Notes: a model not told the origin generated them from the letters alone. Counted from the first letter of the stretch, positions 1 to 12,171 are shown. The stretch is DNA of 64,000 bases from Trichostrongylus colubriformis (GCA_963978905.1 OZ022257.1:24071274-24135273), one strand, 5' to 3'. Translations and numbers: made by a program.

Positions 1-90
1 GATAAAGCTATACGCCATCTTTGCTGCCATATGGTTGAGTAACTCCTGATAACATGGCCTTATCACTACTATATATAATCCGTTTGTCTG

Positions 91-128
91 TCTGTGTGTG
101 TGTGTGTGTCCGTCCGTCTGTCTGTCAC
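91..128. repeat. TG/TCTG simple repeat
   Basis: Short run of TG dinucleotides framed by TCTG and TCCG units. It lies immediately before the first copy of the ~145-bp array unit and probably belongs to the same repeat family. No coding content is seen in bases 1-128. Confidence 0.7.
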
Positions 129-1620
129 GAAATTCATATCTCGCGTCGCAGCAAAGCTGGAAGGCTGAATTTTTGAAGTGATATAGTGGGTGATAAGGGA
201 ACATTATTGGTGAGGGAACGGAAGTGATAGCAACTGATAAGAGGTGATAAGGAGCCTCGAAAGGCGAATGGCGGGAAATTCATATCTCGCGACGCAGCAA
301 ACCTGGAAAGCTGAGTTTTGAAGTGATATAGGGGGTGATAAGGGAACATTATTGGTGAGAGAACGGAAATGATAGCAACTGATAAGAGGTGATAAGGAGC
401 CCCGAAAGGCGAATGGCGGGAAATTCATATCTCGCGACGCAGCAAATCTCGGAACCTGAATTTTTGAAATTTAGGTGATAAGGGAACTTCAATGGGAGTG
501 TCGGTAAACGGACAAATGTGCGGCGGTACTCACTGCCGCGACGCATGAGCTCACGCGTCGCGGCCTCCATCATGACGCGCGCTGGCATGCTTATGAGCTC
601 TAGGTCTTCTTATCTCATCGGGCAAGGCTCTCCGTGAGCAGCACATGAGATCTTCGTCTACTACGGTGTGTGTAAAAGAGTGGCTCCTAACTCGCCGCTA
701 AAGCGGCGAGCCAAGTGTCGCGCGCGCTTCGCGCGCATTGCAAGGGAAGGAAGCCTCGACATGGGGGGCTAATATGGGCCGTCGCCAAATATCGTTGTTG
801 AGTTTATGAAATCGGTGAGAAGAAAGCGACACTTGTCATCACAGAATGTATACTCAAGTGTATATTTTAACCTAAGCCTGCAAGGGAAGGAAGCCCCGAC
901 GTGGGGGCTAATATGGGCCGTCGCAAATATCGTTGTTGAGTTTATGACATCGGTGAGAAGAAAGCGGCACTTGTCATCACAGAATATATACTCAAGTGTA
1001 TATTTTAACCTAAGCCTGCAACGGAAGGAAGCCCCGACGTGGGGGCTAATATGGGGTGTCGCCAAATATCGTTGTTGAGCTAGTATCGATGAGACGGAAG
1101 CAGCTCTGCATTCGCCGCTAAATTGCGCCGACCCTACAACAGCGGGAACCGATAGCTCCCGCAATTCTCAAATTGGGGATTTGGAACTCCAATCGCAATG
1201 ACAACGGATCGTCCTCCTCTGCTTCACCGCTGCCCCACAGTACCCTCCGTCTCATCGGACTATCCGATGAGACAACGTGGGCTTCCGTATCAATCATGCG
1301 TAGTATACTCTGCGAGTATCTCGCCACGTGCACTCTCTTACGCGGAGTGCGCAGACGGAGCGACGAAACGGGAGAAAGCCTGTGCCCACTGACGACGAAC
1401 CGCGACGCATGCTCACGCGTTGCGGTGGTGAGTACCACCGCACATTTGTCCGTTTACCATTCTCCACTTCAATGGTGAGGGACCGGTAGTGATAGCAACT
1501 GATAAGTGGTGATAAGGAGCCTCGAGGCGAATGGCGGGAAATTCATATCTCGCGACGCAGCAAAGCTGGGAACCTGAATTTTACAAGTGATATAGGGAGT
1601 GATAATGGAATGATGATGCT
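129..1620. repeat. ~145-bp tandem array, interrupted by an insertion
   Basis: A unit starting GAAATTCATATCTCGCG recurs at 129, 275, 420 and 1538. The first three starts are 146 and 145 bases apart. If the 971-bp insertion at 495-1465 and one 9-bp target copy are removed, the third-to-fourth spacing is about 138 bases, so this is one four-unit array with the element inserted inside the third unit. Each unit also carries GTGATAGCAACTGATAAG and GGAGCCTCGAAAGGCGAATG. The minus-strand ORFs here are translations of the repeat and should not be called genes. Confidence 0.85.
495..1465. mobile_element. Non-autonomous TIR element, copy 1 (MULE-like, 9-bp TSD)
   Basis: The ends are inverted repeats of roughly 60 bp: GGTAAACGGACAAATGTGCGG on the left is mirrored by CCGCACATTTGTCCGTTTACC on the right, with GC-rich palindromic sequence just inside. 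The flanks are identical 9-mers, ACTTCAATG at 486-494 and 1466-1474, read as the target duplication. Inside, a ~139-bp unit starting GCAAGGGAAGGAAGCC is repeated three times (740, 880, 1018). No transposase ORF is seen. Nine-base duplications with long TIRs are typical of Mutator-like elements; family membership is inference. A related copy is at 57339-58302. Confidence 0.85.
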
Positions 1621-2235
1621 GATCGATTGATATCGATCGAGCCGGTCGGCATGCTTCCATGTGTGACGCGCGCAGTAGTGTGCGCCAGCCCAACTGGTAC
1701 GTATATACTGCCCTTCGTCAGTGTCGTGTTACGCGCGAGGTACAACGCGTAGCTAAAACTGGTCAATTCATGTGCCGTATCTGGTCGTATCTGGTCATGT
1801 GCCGTATCTGGTAGTCTGGTCGAATTCTTCATCCGTCTCACCCCACCAATTCTGCCCCATTTTTTGGTAGGCCACCGCGCCATCGAGTGCAAGGAAGTAC
1901 GCGCCTTCTTTGACCCACGTAATCATAGAAAATCCATGTCGTTATCGTCCGTGCCTATTTTCTTTCTCCAGTTTCTCTTATGTTCTTTCTTGCTCACGGA
2001 AGTTTGTTCCTAAAAGCTTCGTTTCTTCATCGACACAGGTTGTCTGGCAAGATGTTTTGCAACTCGGAAGCAGTGTTGTTTTTTCTGAATTAAGCAGGAA
2101 TTCGGCTCTGGTAGATGCGTTTGCTAGGAGCTGCAGAATCTTTTTTTAACATGGAACGGGAGGAAGCCAGTAAGGCAACGTCACCTGCATGCTCAAGACT
2201 GGAGAGCAAGTGCCGTAGTTGTTTATAATTTTCTA
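1621..2235. other. No gene recognised
   Basis: Flank of the 145-bp array followed by unassigned sequence. Short ORFs occur on both strands but none has a recognisable domain or convincing splice structure. Confidence 0.4.
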
Positions 2236-2320
2236 GTGTGCCAACGAGGTTGTTAGGTGGAAACTTTATTATCGGCCTAACGTTTCGACCAGATCGTCTT
2301 CCTCAGAGGCCTAAACGTGG
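2236..2320 (-). repeat. PLE-type terminal hairpin motif
   Basis: On the minus strand this reads CTGAGGAAGACGATCTGGTC followed by GAAACGTTAGGCCGATAATAAAG. It has the form CUGANGA, a three-base stem (GAC/GUC), then GAAA, and it closely parallels the motif in the 51.2-51.5 kb inverted repeat. Motifs of this shape occur at Penelope-like element ends and resemble the hammerhead ribozyme core; that assignment is from family knowledge, not proven here. The rest of the element was not identified. Confidence 0.5.
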
Positions 2321-5300
2321 CTCAAGATAAAAGATTTAGTCCACTACACCATCAAACGCCTCATCCCTCTAGCGGTTCTGACGAAACGTCAAGGAACCGC
2401 CGGAGAAAACCCTGTACGAAAGAATATAACTCACCAATCCACCACCGCGAGAGTGGAACGCCGCCACTCCGTGTCAGTTGTCGTCAGTGAATGAGGATGT
2501 CATGCTGTCCTTATATATAGTATAATGGGGACATGCATGTCTCCCCCTCATATCAGTAGCTCGCAATGTGGCACAAATGGCAAGAGATCATTCGTAATGG
2601 ATAAGCACTCAGAGGACAAGTGCCGTAGATTCTTAGTCCGCAAGTTCACCAAATAGCAGAGCCGAGAACCATCTAGGGTAAGGGAGCATTGAAGAGTTTC
2701 GGGCTTACAACAATATTTCTCTCGGCTTGATGCCTCTTTGAGTGGTGACCAGTACCTAATGAGGATTGGCAAAAACAGACGTCGAAGGATGTTTGTATAG
2801 ACTCCGTAGCCACACCGTTGACCACTCCCAGCTATCAAGCTTTTTTGGTCGACAAAATCTGCCTAGACAGTTGAATTACTATATTCAACACTTCTCACTG
2901 CAGTTTGATCAAGAACTTGGATATTGTCGAGGATGAAATGGTATCTTTGTGATCTAACCTAGCTTGGACCGGTATCCCCAAAACTCTTCTCTATGCGGTC
3001 TAAAATGACCTCGTGATTGCTTTGAGATCTCCCGACATCTAAATGGTTCGCAAATAGTTCACATTGTTGGGGTGTTGGGCCCTTCATGAATAACATCTTC
3101 ACATGTGTGGATGTCAGCGCTTTAAGGATAGGGTCTCCTCAATTTATGCCATTCGGTAGTGTATTGAAAGAATGTTAGTAGAATTGTAAGAAAAGGGGCA
3201 ACTGTAGGGTTTGCAAGAGCCAATTGCTCCGCTGTGATCGATCTTATCTAGATGATTTCCTAATGTGGAGCTGTGGAAGGGCATGTTCCAATTCATCATT
3301 GCAAAAGGGAGGGCATGATTCGAGGGAAGTAAAAATGGATAAAGGAGAATCTGTAGATGAGCTGCATGGTTCGTTGTAGGGCATTACAACTGCAGCTTCC
3401 GTTGCACGTAATGAGTGCTGTCCTGTTTCACTGTCCTTAAACATTAGGCGCCTAGTCTTAAGCTTTCCTTTCCTTTGTGCAGCATTTGGGCGCTCCCTTT
3501 GTTTCGGCCGCTATCTGTCTTCATCGCTGTTTGCACAACTACGCTCTTTCGTTGACGAATATTCTCAAGTAGGGCAATCTTGGCGACTTTGCACCTAATG
3601 GGATGCTCGATGCGGCTTGCTGAAGATATGCTATTTCTGGAAGCTGTCCTTCTAAAAAGGAGGAGTTGGGTTTTGGGAGAAACTCTTAGAGATCATCGCG
3701 AGTTGCCCAGCAACTATCCGCTGCCGTCTCCACGAGTGATCGAATACTGTCGTAGATTTCCTGCGCATTTGGAGGGTTGAGGTAAGCTGGAAGTAGAGCA
3801 GTTCGCGCCTCAAATATCCCACGGTAAGGCGGAAGACAGAATGAGGAAGGACGATGCGCGCCGCACTACTTTGAGCGTCTTTGCCAGCATTTATTTGCAT
3901 GCGAACCATTGGATGATGAATATCAAACTGGGAATTATTCACATTTCCGCATTCCAAAACGTTGTAAATGGAGGAAAGCAGACGACGTCGATCTGGTGGT
4001 ATAGCATTCCGTTAGGTGCCAACTCCACAGGTGGCCGTTTCTTTTACGGTTAAATGTATTCTATGCACGGAGTTCCAATCTGCTTAGCATTTCTGTGTAA
4101 AGACGACCACGCCCTTCGGTGCGTGGAAAATGTACTTTCGGATGGCATTTTCGTTTTCTAGTTCACGTCCAATTTTAGTATTCATGCCCTAAAAGAGTAA
4201 ATGTGCATTCTTTCGAGGTTTTTCTGCATCTGTGCTCCACCGCCTCTAGAAAGTCTTTATACTCATCAAAGCTACCCTTGGAACACCCCGGTGCGTAGCA
4301 GAGAGCATTACAAACATTGAGCACTAAATGGTGAAGGGTTGTCAGTCTGTCTCATGTTATTGTCGTTGGTTATAGTTATTGTCGTAGGTTATGTACGTTT
4401 TGTCCGGAAGAACAACAGACAATACATTCAGTTTGTTCTCTGATGGGAAGCGCGGAATCATTATTAATACCGTATCATGGCGTTGGGTAAAGTCATCCTG
4501 AGCTCGAGGCTAACGGATCGCTTGTCCTCCCTCGAGTGCATCCCCTGTGCGCTCCCCCTCTTTGGTCATCGTGTGCTCTCCTATGTGCTCTCCTCTCGTC
4601 CCTACAAACTTGTAAATTAGCTGCGTACAGTGCGATGAGTCATCGCTTGTTTTCTATGCTCACATGATTAAAGGAGCTTGGCTCTTACAGCTTGCCGGCA
4701 TAAAATGCAACTGACGCGCTGTGATTATTGCACAATAAATGCTACACCACTGTCAGCACCATCGGCTCTGTAATGGACTAGAACCGTACCTGATGGTAAG
4801 AAGTGGCCTTCTTTCCCACTCTTGATTCTGTTACTTCAAAAATATCGCACCTGATCTAGTTTGAACCATTTTTCAAATCGGTTTGGCGTGCCATTTATTG
4901 AAGGGATTTAACGTTGATCGTTCCGATAACTAGGTGTTCTTCAGTAGTGGCCATGGAGACCGAGCTTCTTCTCTACTTTGCAGACGTGCTTTGTCGGCTT
5001 CGCAAACGGTGTATTGTTCTAAGCCACCGATCAGTGAAGATAAGGAGCCATGCGATGCATAATGTACGGTTTCCACATCGACCAGTCGTCTATGTCAGCT
5101 GCTTAAGGGTGTATCGTGAATAGGATTTACGTACGTTACGTGCCGGTCATTGGATAGCTCAGACAGCGTGTATCAATCCCCTGTAGTAATCGATAGCTCG
5201 TTCACGGTATTCTACGGTATGACTCATCGCTGCGACTTTTCCTAAGTTCGATCAATAGTCTTTCGCGGACTATTTCTTTGTGCTTGCGCATCCCATCAGA

Positions 5301-6021
5301 CGGTACCATGTATGAATAAGCTTCCTCCTTAGCTGCGCCCTCTTGCCATTCATCATCTTTAACTTGCTAATCGAATGGTGGGACTGTCACGGCTCTGTAC
5401 ACTACACTTTTCTACCACATGTTCTTTATTTCACCTCTCACCCACTTATGGATGTAAATATGGTACGTCAATAAACATTTAATTACTCAAGTTTGAGGTT
5501 GCACTCCGTCGGTTCACCTTACAAGCCTCGCTCGGCAACAACTGGCGAGTATTCCAACAGAGCACGTTGTACCAACAGTTGTGCCACATTCAGTCACACT
5601 GATCGGAACCGTTACTCTAACTCTATAAAGTGTCCATGGGCCCGCTTTTGAATACCCAAGGTATCGCGCCTAGTGTTGAGTTATGTGTGAGAGTACTTCA
5701 GTCCTAGCGCAATCACAGCGAATGCTCTTTTTAATATTCATTCAACGAAGAAGATGTCACCGGCTAAGTTATCTCATTATCTCTTGTGATAGCCATATAG
5801 AGTGCATGGCGCAAAGCCTTCGCGTTTGTAAATAGGAGCTTACTGCGTATCTGTGCGGCGGTCAAAATGTTTCTCTGTTCAGGCATCAGATTTGCGTTTC
5901 CAGCTGATTAAATATCTGAACAGGGTCAACGTCAGTCTTTTGAGTCCATATGAGTGGGAAGAAACAGAGGTGAGTGTGAGTAGGTTGAAGGTTCTATACT
6001 AAGTATAATGACTTTTGTATT
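2321..6021. other. Long stretch without a recognised gene
   Basis: Several short ORFs are present (for example minus-strand 2548-2838 and 3652-3957). None shows a domain, a run of conserved residues or a consistent exon pattern that I can support. It may be intergenic DNA or heavily decayed transposon sequence. Confidence 0.4.
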
Positions 6022-6635
6022 GTGAAGGAATACAAAGCAAACAAAGGGCTCAAATTGGATAACAATGTGTATGAAAGAAACGTTAAAAACATCACGAGGT
6101 ATATTCATCTTTTTTACTATAATAATTTTTCGAAATGCAAAGCACTTAGAGGCGTCTCAGGCTCTGGCGCTAACCATAGTCAAGGGATCAACAACATCAG
6201 GAGGGAGAGTAAAAAACCAGCTAGCGATTCTATTAAATAACGGATAGGGAACTCTGCTGATAAGGATTTGACGCCGGACCGCCTTTGAAACAATACCATC
6301 CGCACCATAACCCATCACATCATGCCTGGGTCCGTCAATACGGAGATGAAAGGGTTGGTTAGTTCCTTCCATCAAAGGACTTTCCTCTGAACTCCACCCG
6401 CTTGGGGTTGCTTCTGACAAATGAGGTAGACGGAATGGGCACATATGTGCTAGCAAGGGAAAGTCAACAGGTTAGCCTGGCCATTCTTGACTAGGTGCAA
6501 GTCTGTGCATGCTACTTGAGACGCTGAACTGAAATCTGGTCTCTAAATTTTCGGAACGGCTCTGCAAACGAAGTCATGAAGGCTTATGTGATTCAGCAAT
6601 ACTACTACAAAGTAAGTGCGCGTACCCGTTGTGCA

Positions 6636-7072
6636 CAAGCTAGGCGTTTTCATGCAGAACCAGCTTTGTAAAAATTTCAAAATTTCAAACTACCCCTTGA
6701 AACGAGCTTTTAGCCTAACCGGGATACTAGCCGAAATTATGAAGGATCCCCAACTGAGTAGCAACATATTGAACAGAGGGAAGTTGCTGAAACTCACTCA
6801 GAAAATGCTCTCCTTTGAAATTTGCCACTCGCTTGCTGCGAAAGACACTTGATCAGGTGTATTTGGTCATCTTTGTTACAGATGGCAGCTTTTTCATGTA
6901 GAAAATGGAAAAGAACTTTTTCTACTTTACGACGATCTCAGTTTAATCAAGGGTCCTTTCGAAATTCGGTCGAAAATTTCATTAGGCTAAGGATCCGTTT
7001 CGAGGGGTAACTCGATCTTCCAGATATGGAAATAACACTGGTTCTGCACAAAAACGCATGACTTGTGTTTGG
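6636..7072. mobile_element. Inverted-repeat element, ~440 bp, copy 1
   Basis: The two ends are diverged inverted arms of about 100-120 bases. TGCAGAACCAG, TACCCCTTGAAACG and TTAGCCTAA on the left are mirrored on the right by CTGGTTCTGCA, CGTTTCGAGGGGTAA and TTAGGCTAA. The middle shares an extended stretch (around CAACATATTGAACA) with the reverse complement of 15550-15610, so this is a dispersed family. No coding capacity was found. Confidence 0.6.
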
Positions 7073-9030
7073 TGAGCAGATTCGAATTCAGCATCTCAGG
7101 CATATACAGCGATTTGCGTCTTGTTGAGAATGGCCAAGCTGGCTGACCTGTTGGCCACCCCTTGTACGTTGCACGTTTTCCCTCTGCATTTTACTCTGTA
7201 TTCTTTTTATCATGTCAGAAGCAATATGCGATAATTCATCTTTTCATTCGTCCAAACTATCACTTCTGACCGACGTGTTCACCTCTTATAACACGTCATT
7301 GAACACCGTAATCCCAACCCGTGCAGGAGTAATGTAACATGATTAGTAGCATTCTACTGTCACTCTGTTCTACACGTCAGTCGTTGACGGCGAAGTCCAA
7401 CGTTTACAAGTGCTGTACCAATCGGAGGATGTAGCCGAAGCAGGCTTCTCCTAATGGAAAGTCGGGATATACCTTTTCGTTAGCCTTAACAGAGTTCTTG
7501 CATAATCTCGTTAGCCTAGACAGAATTCTTGCAGAATCCCTGCTCCCCAACCCCCCCCCCCCCCACCCCCCAGAAGCCGACCCACACATTTGATTGGGCT
7601 TAGCTGTCAAAGTAATGATTGATAAGAGTAGAGACAGTGTGGTGGTAGAGAACTAGAAAGAATGGAAATGGTCGAAACTACGAGAAATAGATTACCTATG
7701 TTGCTCGTTGAAAGTGCCTACGAGCGTGTTTCTCTGTGCGCGGCATGAACGACATATTGATTGGCACTTGCCCTTCTCATAAACTTGTCAATGAAGCCGT
7801 GCTCCTACGCATTGTGGCGTCTGGAGTTGGCTTCATACCCTCTCTTTCGCTTTATGATATAGTGCTTCTACCTCTTCTTGGGTTATCAAATTCACTGACG
7901 CACTGTCTTCAAGCCATCATCCACATTCACTCTAAATATTGAACGCGGTGTGGAGGTATACAAAACATAGGGAATCTATCGTCTAGGCACTCTGAAACAC
8001 TTCTATGATCTCTAACTTTTTAGATGTACAACAGACCTTTTGAAGGACTATAAACCACCTCCTAACAGCAAAGAGGAGAGTCAAGGTTGACTATAGAGAG
8101 GACGAAACTATACTCTTGTAATATTCTTCAGTATTAAACATTCCATTTGCTTGTCAATAAATGAAAGAAATAAATTAATTTAAGTCATTTTCTATTTGGC
8201 TTTCGAAATTCCAGTGTAACTAACCTTAAATGAAATACTCAGCAGCTTACTGAAGCTCCTGCACAAAGTTTTTCATGTTCCATTTTTCCACATCATTGAA
8301 CTGTTTCAAAGTTCTCTATATAAATCATATCTCGTACCGTTTCACACTACTAGACTGCAAAATCATTAAATCATTTAGATTGCCTTGCTGCATGCATGGT
8401 ATTTCTTCCAGCAGCACATTTCGTGCTTTATATGTCAACCTTGCCATTATTTCTGTGCGCTGCTTGCTGTTTTCACATTTGTTTTTGGTCAGTGCTACCG
8501 CTTGTATAAACATGATCGAGAGGGTAGAAGGTATCCAGTGGAAACCGTAAACATGAAGGCGTCTAACACAGAGGTCACTGCTGTCCACAGCCTTCAAACA
8601 TTCCTTCACATCTTTTCAAATTTTTCGGCATGGGCTAGCCAGATCCCACCATAACCCTACTGAACACGACATTTTCTCGGAGCTCAATATAATTCATAAT
8701 ATCGGTCATCGTGAGCAGATGGGCAGGAAAGGAAAAATTCGATCATAAAGTTGCGCATCGAATCGAAATGTTGATGAGCTAGAGTGTCATTTACTTTTTG
8801 CATTGTAAGTGGGTTCAACACAACAAAAGTTGTCCATGGTCGAAAGTATTAGTTCACTCAGAAGTTGCAGATATATATGAGTTCGCCACAGAGAAAACTC
8901 AGACCGCACATCAAGCAGCAGGAGCTGGAGTCAACATAAAAGCGTTATGGACATCCTTTTCTGTAATACGTCGTTGAACAAAAATGATCATGCACGAAGT
9001 TGACAGCGTGATTAGGGCCTAGACCTACAG
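7073..9030. other. No recognised gene; C14 homopolymer
   Basis: Unassigned sequence with a run of 14 C at 7551-7564. Overlapping short ORFs between 8275 and 8654 on both strands are hydrophobic or low in information and have no supported gene model. Confidence 0.35.
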
Positions 9031-9037
9031 GAATGTG

Positions 9038-9248
9038 ATATGCTATGTTCTTCATGAGATACAGATGGGTAAATGTCTCTATGACCATTCACAAATGCTG
9101 CACCCACGGCAAATTGCCGTGGGTGCAGCAGTGTGACCTTTCGGCGGAAAAATGATTCAAAGCTTACGAAAGATAACCTCTCTGCAACAATAATTCAGAT
9201 TTCTTGGGTCATAGAGACCATCTGTATCTCATGAAGAACATAGCATAT
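9038..9248. mobile_element. Foldback element with central perfect palindrome
   Basis: Outer arms of about 40-48 bases (ATGCTATGTTCTTCATGAGA on the left, its complement on the right) enclose a 35-base palindrome at 9096-9130. The palindrome has 17-base perfect arms around one base and starts TGCTGCACCCACGGCAA. The right outer arm lacks about six bases relative to the left. No ORF is present. It is most simply a small inverted-repeat element. Confidence 0.65.
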
Positions 9249-9639
9249 GGGTTCGAGATTAAGGGGTTCTTTACAGGATTTTGAGCTGATGCAATGGAGA
9301 ACAGCTGGCTCAGCGAGAGGACGAATTGGACGCTGTGATACCGTGTACTATTCAGAAGGCTCGATCTCAGTGCGCTCTGTCGCTGTATTCAAGAAATTTG
9401 GGCTTCTATCAAAGACATGGTGAAAGGTAGCTATTGAAAGTGCAGTTGTTGGTGACAAAAGCGTAAGGAAGACTATATGGGTTCAAAAGTTACTAGAGAA
9501 AGGTAGTATAGTCACGAAATTACCATGGAAATTCGTGCATGTTAGTAAAAAAGCATCAAAACACGAAGCGATAGCGAAACGAAAATGGCACAGCATCCCA
9601 TAGCAGCAAGGTACAAACGGATTCGAGCAAAAACTTAAA

Positions 9640-10660
9640 AGTGGAAGCAACGAAAACGTTCTCTGAAAAGGGAACCGTACAAAGATTCATGCCAACAGAA
9701 GATCAATAAAGAAGTAAAGCACAGAAGAAACGATCCTGTACACTGTGAAGTAAGTATGGATGCCCGTGATGAGGAATAACCGCAAATGATTTTCTTTGCA
9801 AAGACGTGATTATTCCGAATTAGAATGAAAAGACACAAAGGAAAACCAATTACTAGTTATCTGCAAAATAGAATTTCGATATAATTCACAAACTATGCGC
9901 TTGTCACCAAAAAGGTGAGTGCCGTCGATAGTGCAAAGTAAATCTTGAAATAACGCTCAAATACACTGTGAGCTTCAAAACAGTGTGAAAGAGTGCCTCC
10001 GACGAATAGGAAAGATTATTGAGGACACTGCAATAAAGCTCGTGTGAAATAAAAAAAAACAAACGAAAATTAAAATAGAGAAGTCACTGTTGTTGAGCAA
10101 CTCATAACTCAGAACTTGAGGCGAATGCAGTTCACCTTGACAGCAGGTTACTCCGCTCATCGGAAGACAGTTTCTCGACAAGAATGAGGTCATGTCAGAG
10201 ACCCTGTCATGTAGAACAGACCGAATAAGAAAAATAGTAACAAATAAAGAGGTGGGTGCGAAAAATTAGCAAATACGTGAAAAAAAACATGGCACAGAGC
10301 GACCACGGCCTCCAAAACAGTGTAAAGGAGTGTTCTTGATGATCATAAGAGCACGTCATAGAGCAGCATCATAAGACATGCGAATGAGGAACGGGTCAAA
10401 TAAAAAAGGACATTCAGTAGAAATAAAAAACTTGAAACTATCACCAAAACCAAAAAATTTCATGCTTCACAGCGACAAAAAACTTCGAAACGCTGTAAAA
10501 GAGAGCCCCATGACAAAAATCAGGACACATCAATGATACTGCGATGAAAACTAGGTAGAATACAAACCATACTGTATAAGAAACAAAGACACAAAAACAA
10601 GAAAGAAACAACACGTATATGCCACAATACACAGTGAAATTGCGCAATCCCTCTACCGAC
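9640..10660. repeat. Degenerate ~170-bp tandem repeat (4-5 units)
   Basis: Related blocks of the form CTTCAAAACAGTGTGAAAGAG recur at 9973, 10310 and 10483, a spacing of 337 then 173. A poorly matching unit lies near 10150, and a further one may lie near 9700. Each block is followed by a GA/ATGA-rich stretch and an A-rich tail. Minus-strand ORFs here (9975-10193, 10441-10647) share F/V-rich peptides because they translate the same repeat. Confidence 0.45.
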
Positions 10661-12170
10661 TAAATAGATTATCACTAAAGCTAACTTACCTTTTCATCGA
10701 GATGTCTGTCAAGACGAAAATTTCAGGAAGTATAAAAACGCGAAAACAGCTATGGCGGACGACTCATACATACAGAGACATACTGTAATAGCAGAAGGGT
10801 AATAACACCGCTCCACACGCTCAGGTAAAGGAGTAGTTACCCTTCAAAGACAGTGATAGGGGTAATGTGGGTGATAAGGAATCTCAAAAGGAGTCATTTA
10901 GTGAAAAATTACGGGTCTGAAAGGCCCATGTATGACGATATCCTGCGGAAGGCGCTGTGGCGGGGGCGGCCTTATCAGGGCAAGCCTCCTTTCTCATGGC
11001 AGCCGCCTTCTAGGATCGACTTTGCCGAGGAGTGACTGAGGTGTAGAGTAATAAGCATGACGGTGGAATGATACTTATCTTATTGTAATAAAGCCGTATT
11101 GATCGATATGACGTGGTGCTTCAGCTTTCGTGGTGAACACGCCCATCGATCAGTATCAGAGACTGAAAGGAATGAAACAATCGAATTATCCCTACCACTG
11201 CCTTTAATCTGATAGACGGATATTGAAGAAAACGGAGGCCGGAGTGGAGAGATACCCTCCCTACAGCATAAGCAGTGTGGCTGCGACGCACAGCTCATGG
11301 CTGTTGTCTCGTTCGCTGCCCGTTCCAGTCGGAACGGGACCTGCCTGCGGGCGGCTCACAAAACTCCATTAGTGCAAACAACTTTTGGGCGAGTTCGGGG
11401 CCGAATCTGATGTGGTTGAGGAAGTACACACCGAAAACATTATAATTCTCTCCCGGAATTGCTGTAGCCCATGATGCATGCTGAAGTTGACCGCTTGTCG
11501 TTGCAAACGCGGAGTCGATAGCGTGTGTGTACGGTAGGGGTCGAGGATGTATAGTCGAGGGCGTCGTCCAGCGTCAGCCAGCGTCCAGCTGCAACCAGCT
11601 TAAATGTCGCTTGCGTAGCCATACGCAAGAGGCGGTCTGCATCCAAGGTTACAACGTGGATGCAACACGCCTTTCCAGTGAAGGTTCGGTCCCGATATTT
11701 CCTGGTCGCGCGGCTTTCGCCCACTTACTCACCTTTTATGTTCAAAGCGTAGGTCGGTAAGACTGACATTGCGCAACATAGTAATAAGGAGTCATTCCCG
11801 CTTTACATCGTGCAGTTGCTTCCTCACTGAGTTTCATTATCCCACATTATTTTATTCGAGCTTTACACAAGTTTATTAGCTTTGATCGGTAACTGGTTTC
11901 TCATTCTGCTCACCAGGGGAGGACATCAGGTTGTGGCCATTTGTAACGAGACATATGTCATCGGACGCGTTTCTGCATGCTGATCTCAAATAAGTTTCAA
12001 AATCAAATAAGACAAAATCTGCAAAGCGATCCTTTGAACGCAGTTATGGAGGTTTTTCGGAATGAACGGCTGTACGTTGGAACGTGGTTTTCATTATTGG
12101 GGGCGGTAAAAGCGAGACACATGGCTGTGGTGTGGTACAGATGGCATTGAGGTAAGCGTTCGGGCTCGCA
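10661..12170. other. No gene recognised
   Basis: Short ORFs occur on both strands (e.g. 10853-11035 +, 11440-11724 -) without recognisable domains or splice structure. I see no defined repeat here. Confidence 0.35.
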
Positions 12171-12171
12171 C

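Noticed and set aside
134..588. Minus-strand ORFs with repeated peptides
   Set aside because: They translate successive copies of the ~145-bp array unit and share the same peptide because of the repeat.
769..1164. 131-codon minus-strand ORF and matching ORFs at 57748-58037
   Set aside because: They run through the three internal ~139-bp units of the non-autonomous TIR element; the peptide is duplicated in step with the DNA.
8275..8654. Three overlapping ORFs of 89-94 codons
   Set aside because: Opposite strands and frames over the same bases, with no domain, start context or splice support.
9640..10660. CRISPR-like regular repeats
   Set aside because: Units are about 170 bp and strongly diverged with no short identical repeat and spacer pattern; the DNA is eukaryotic.
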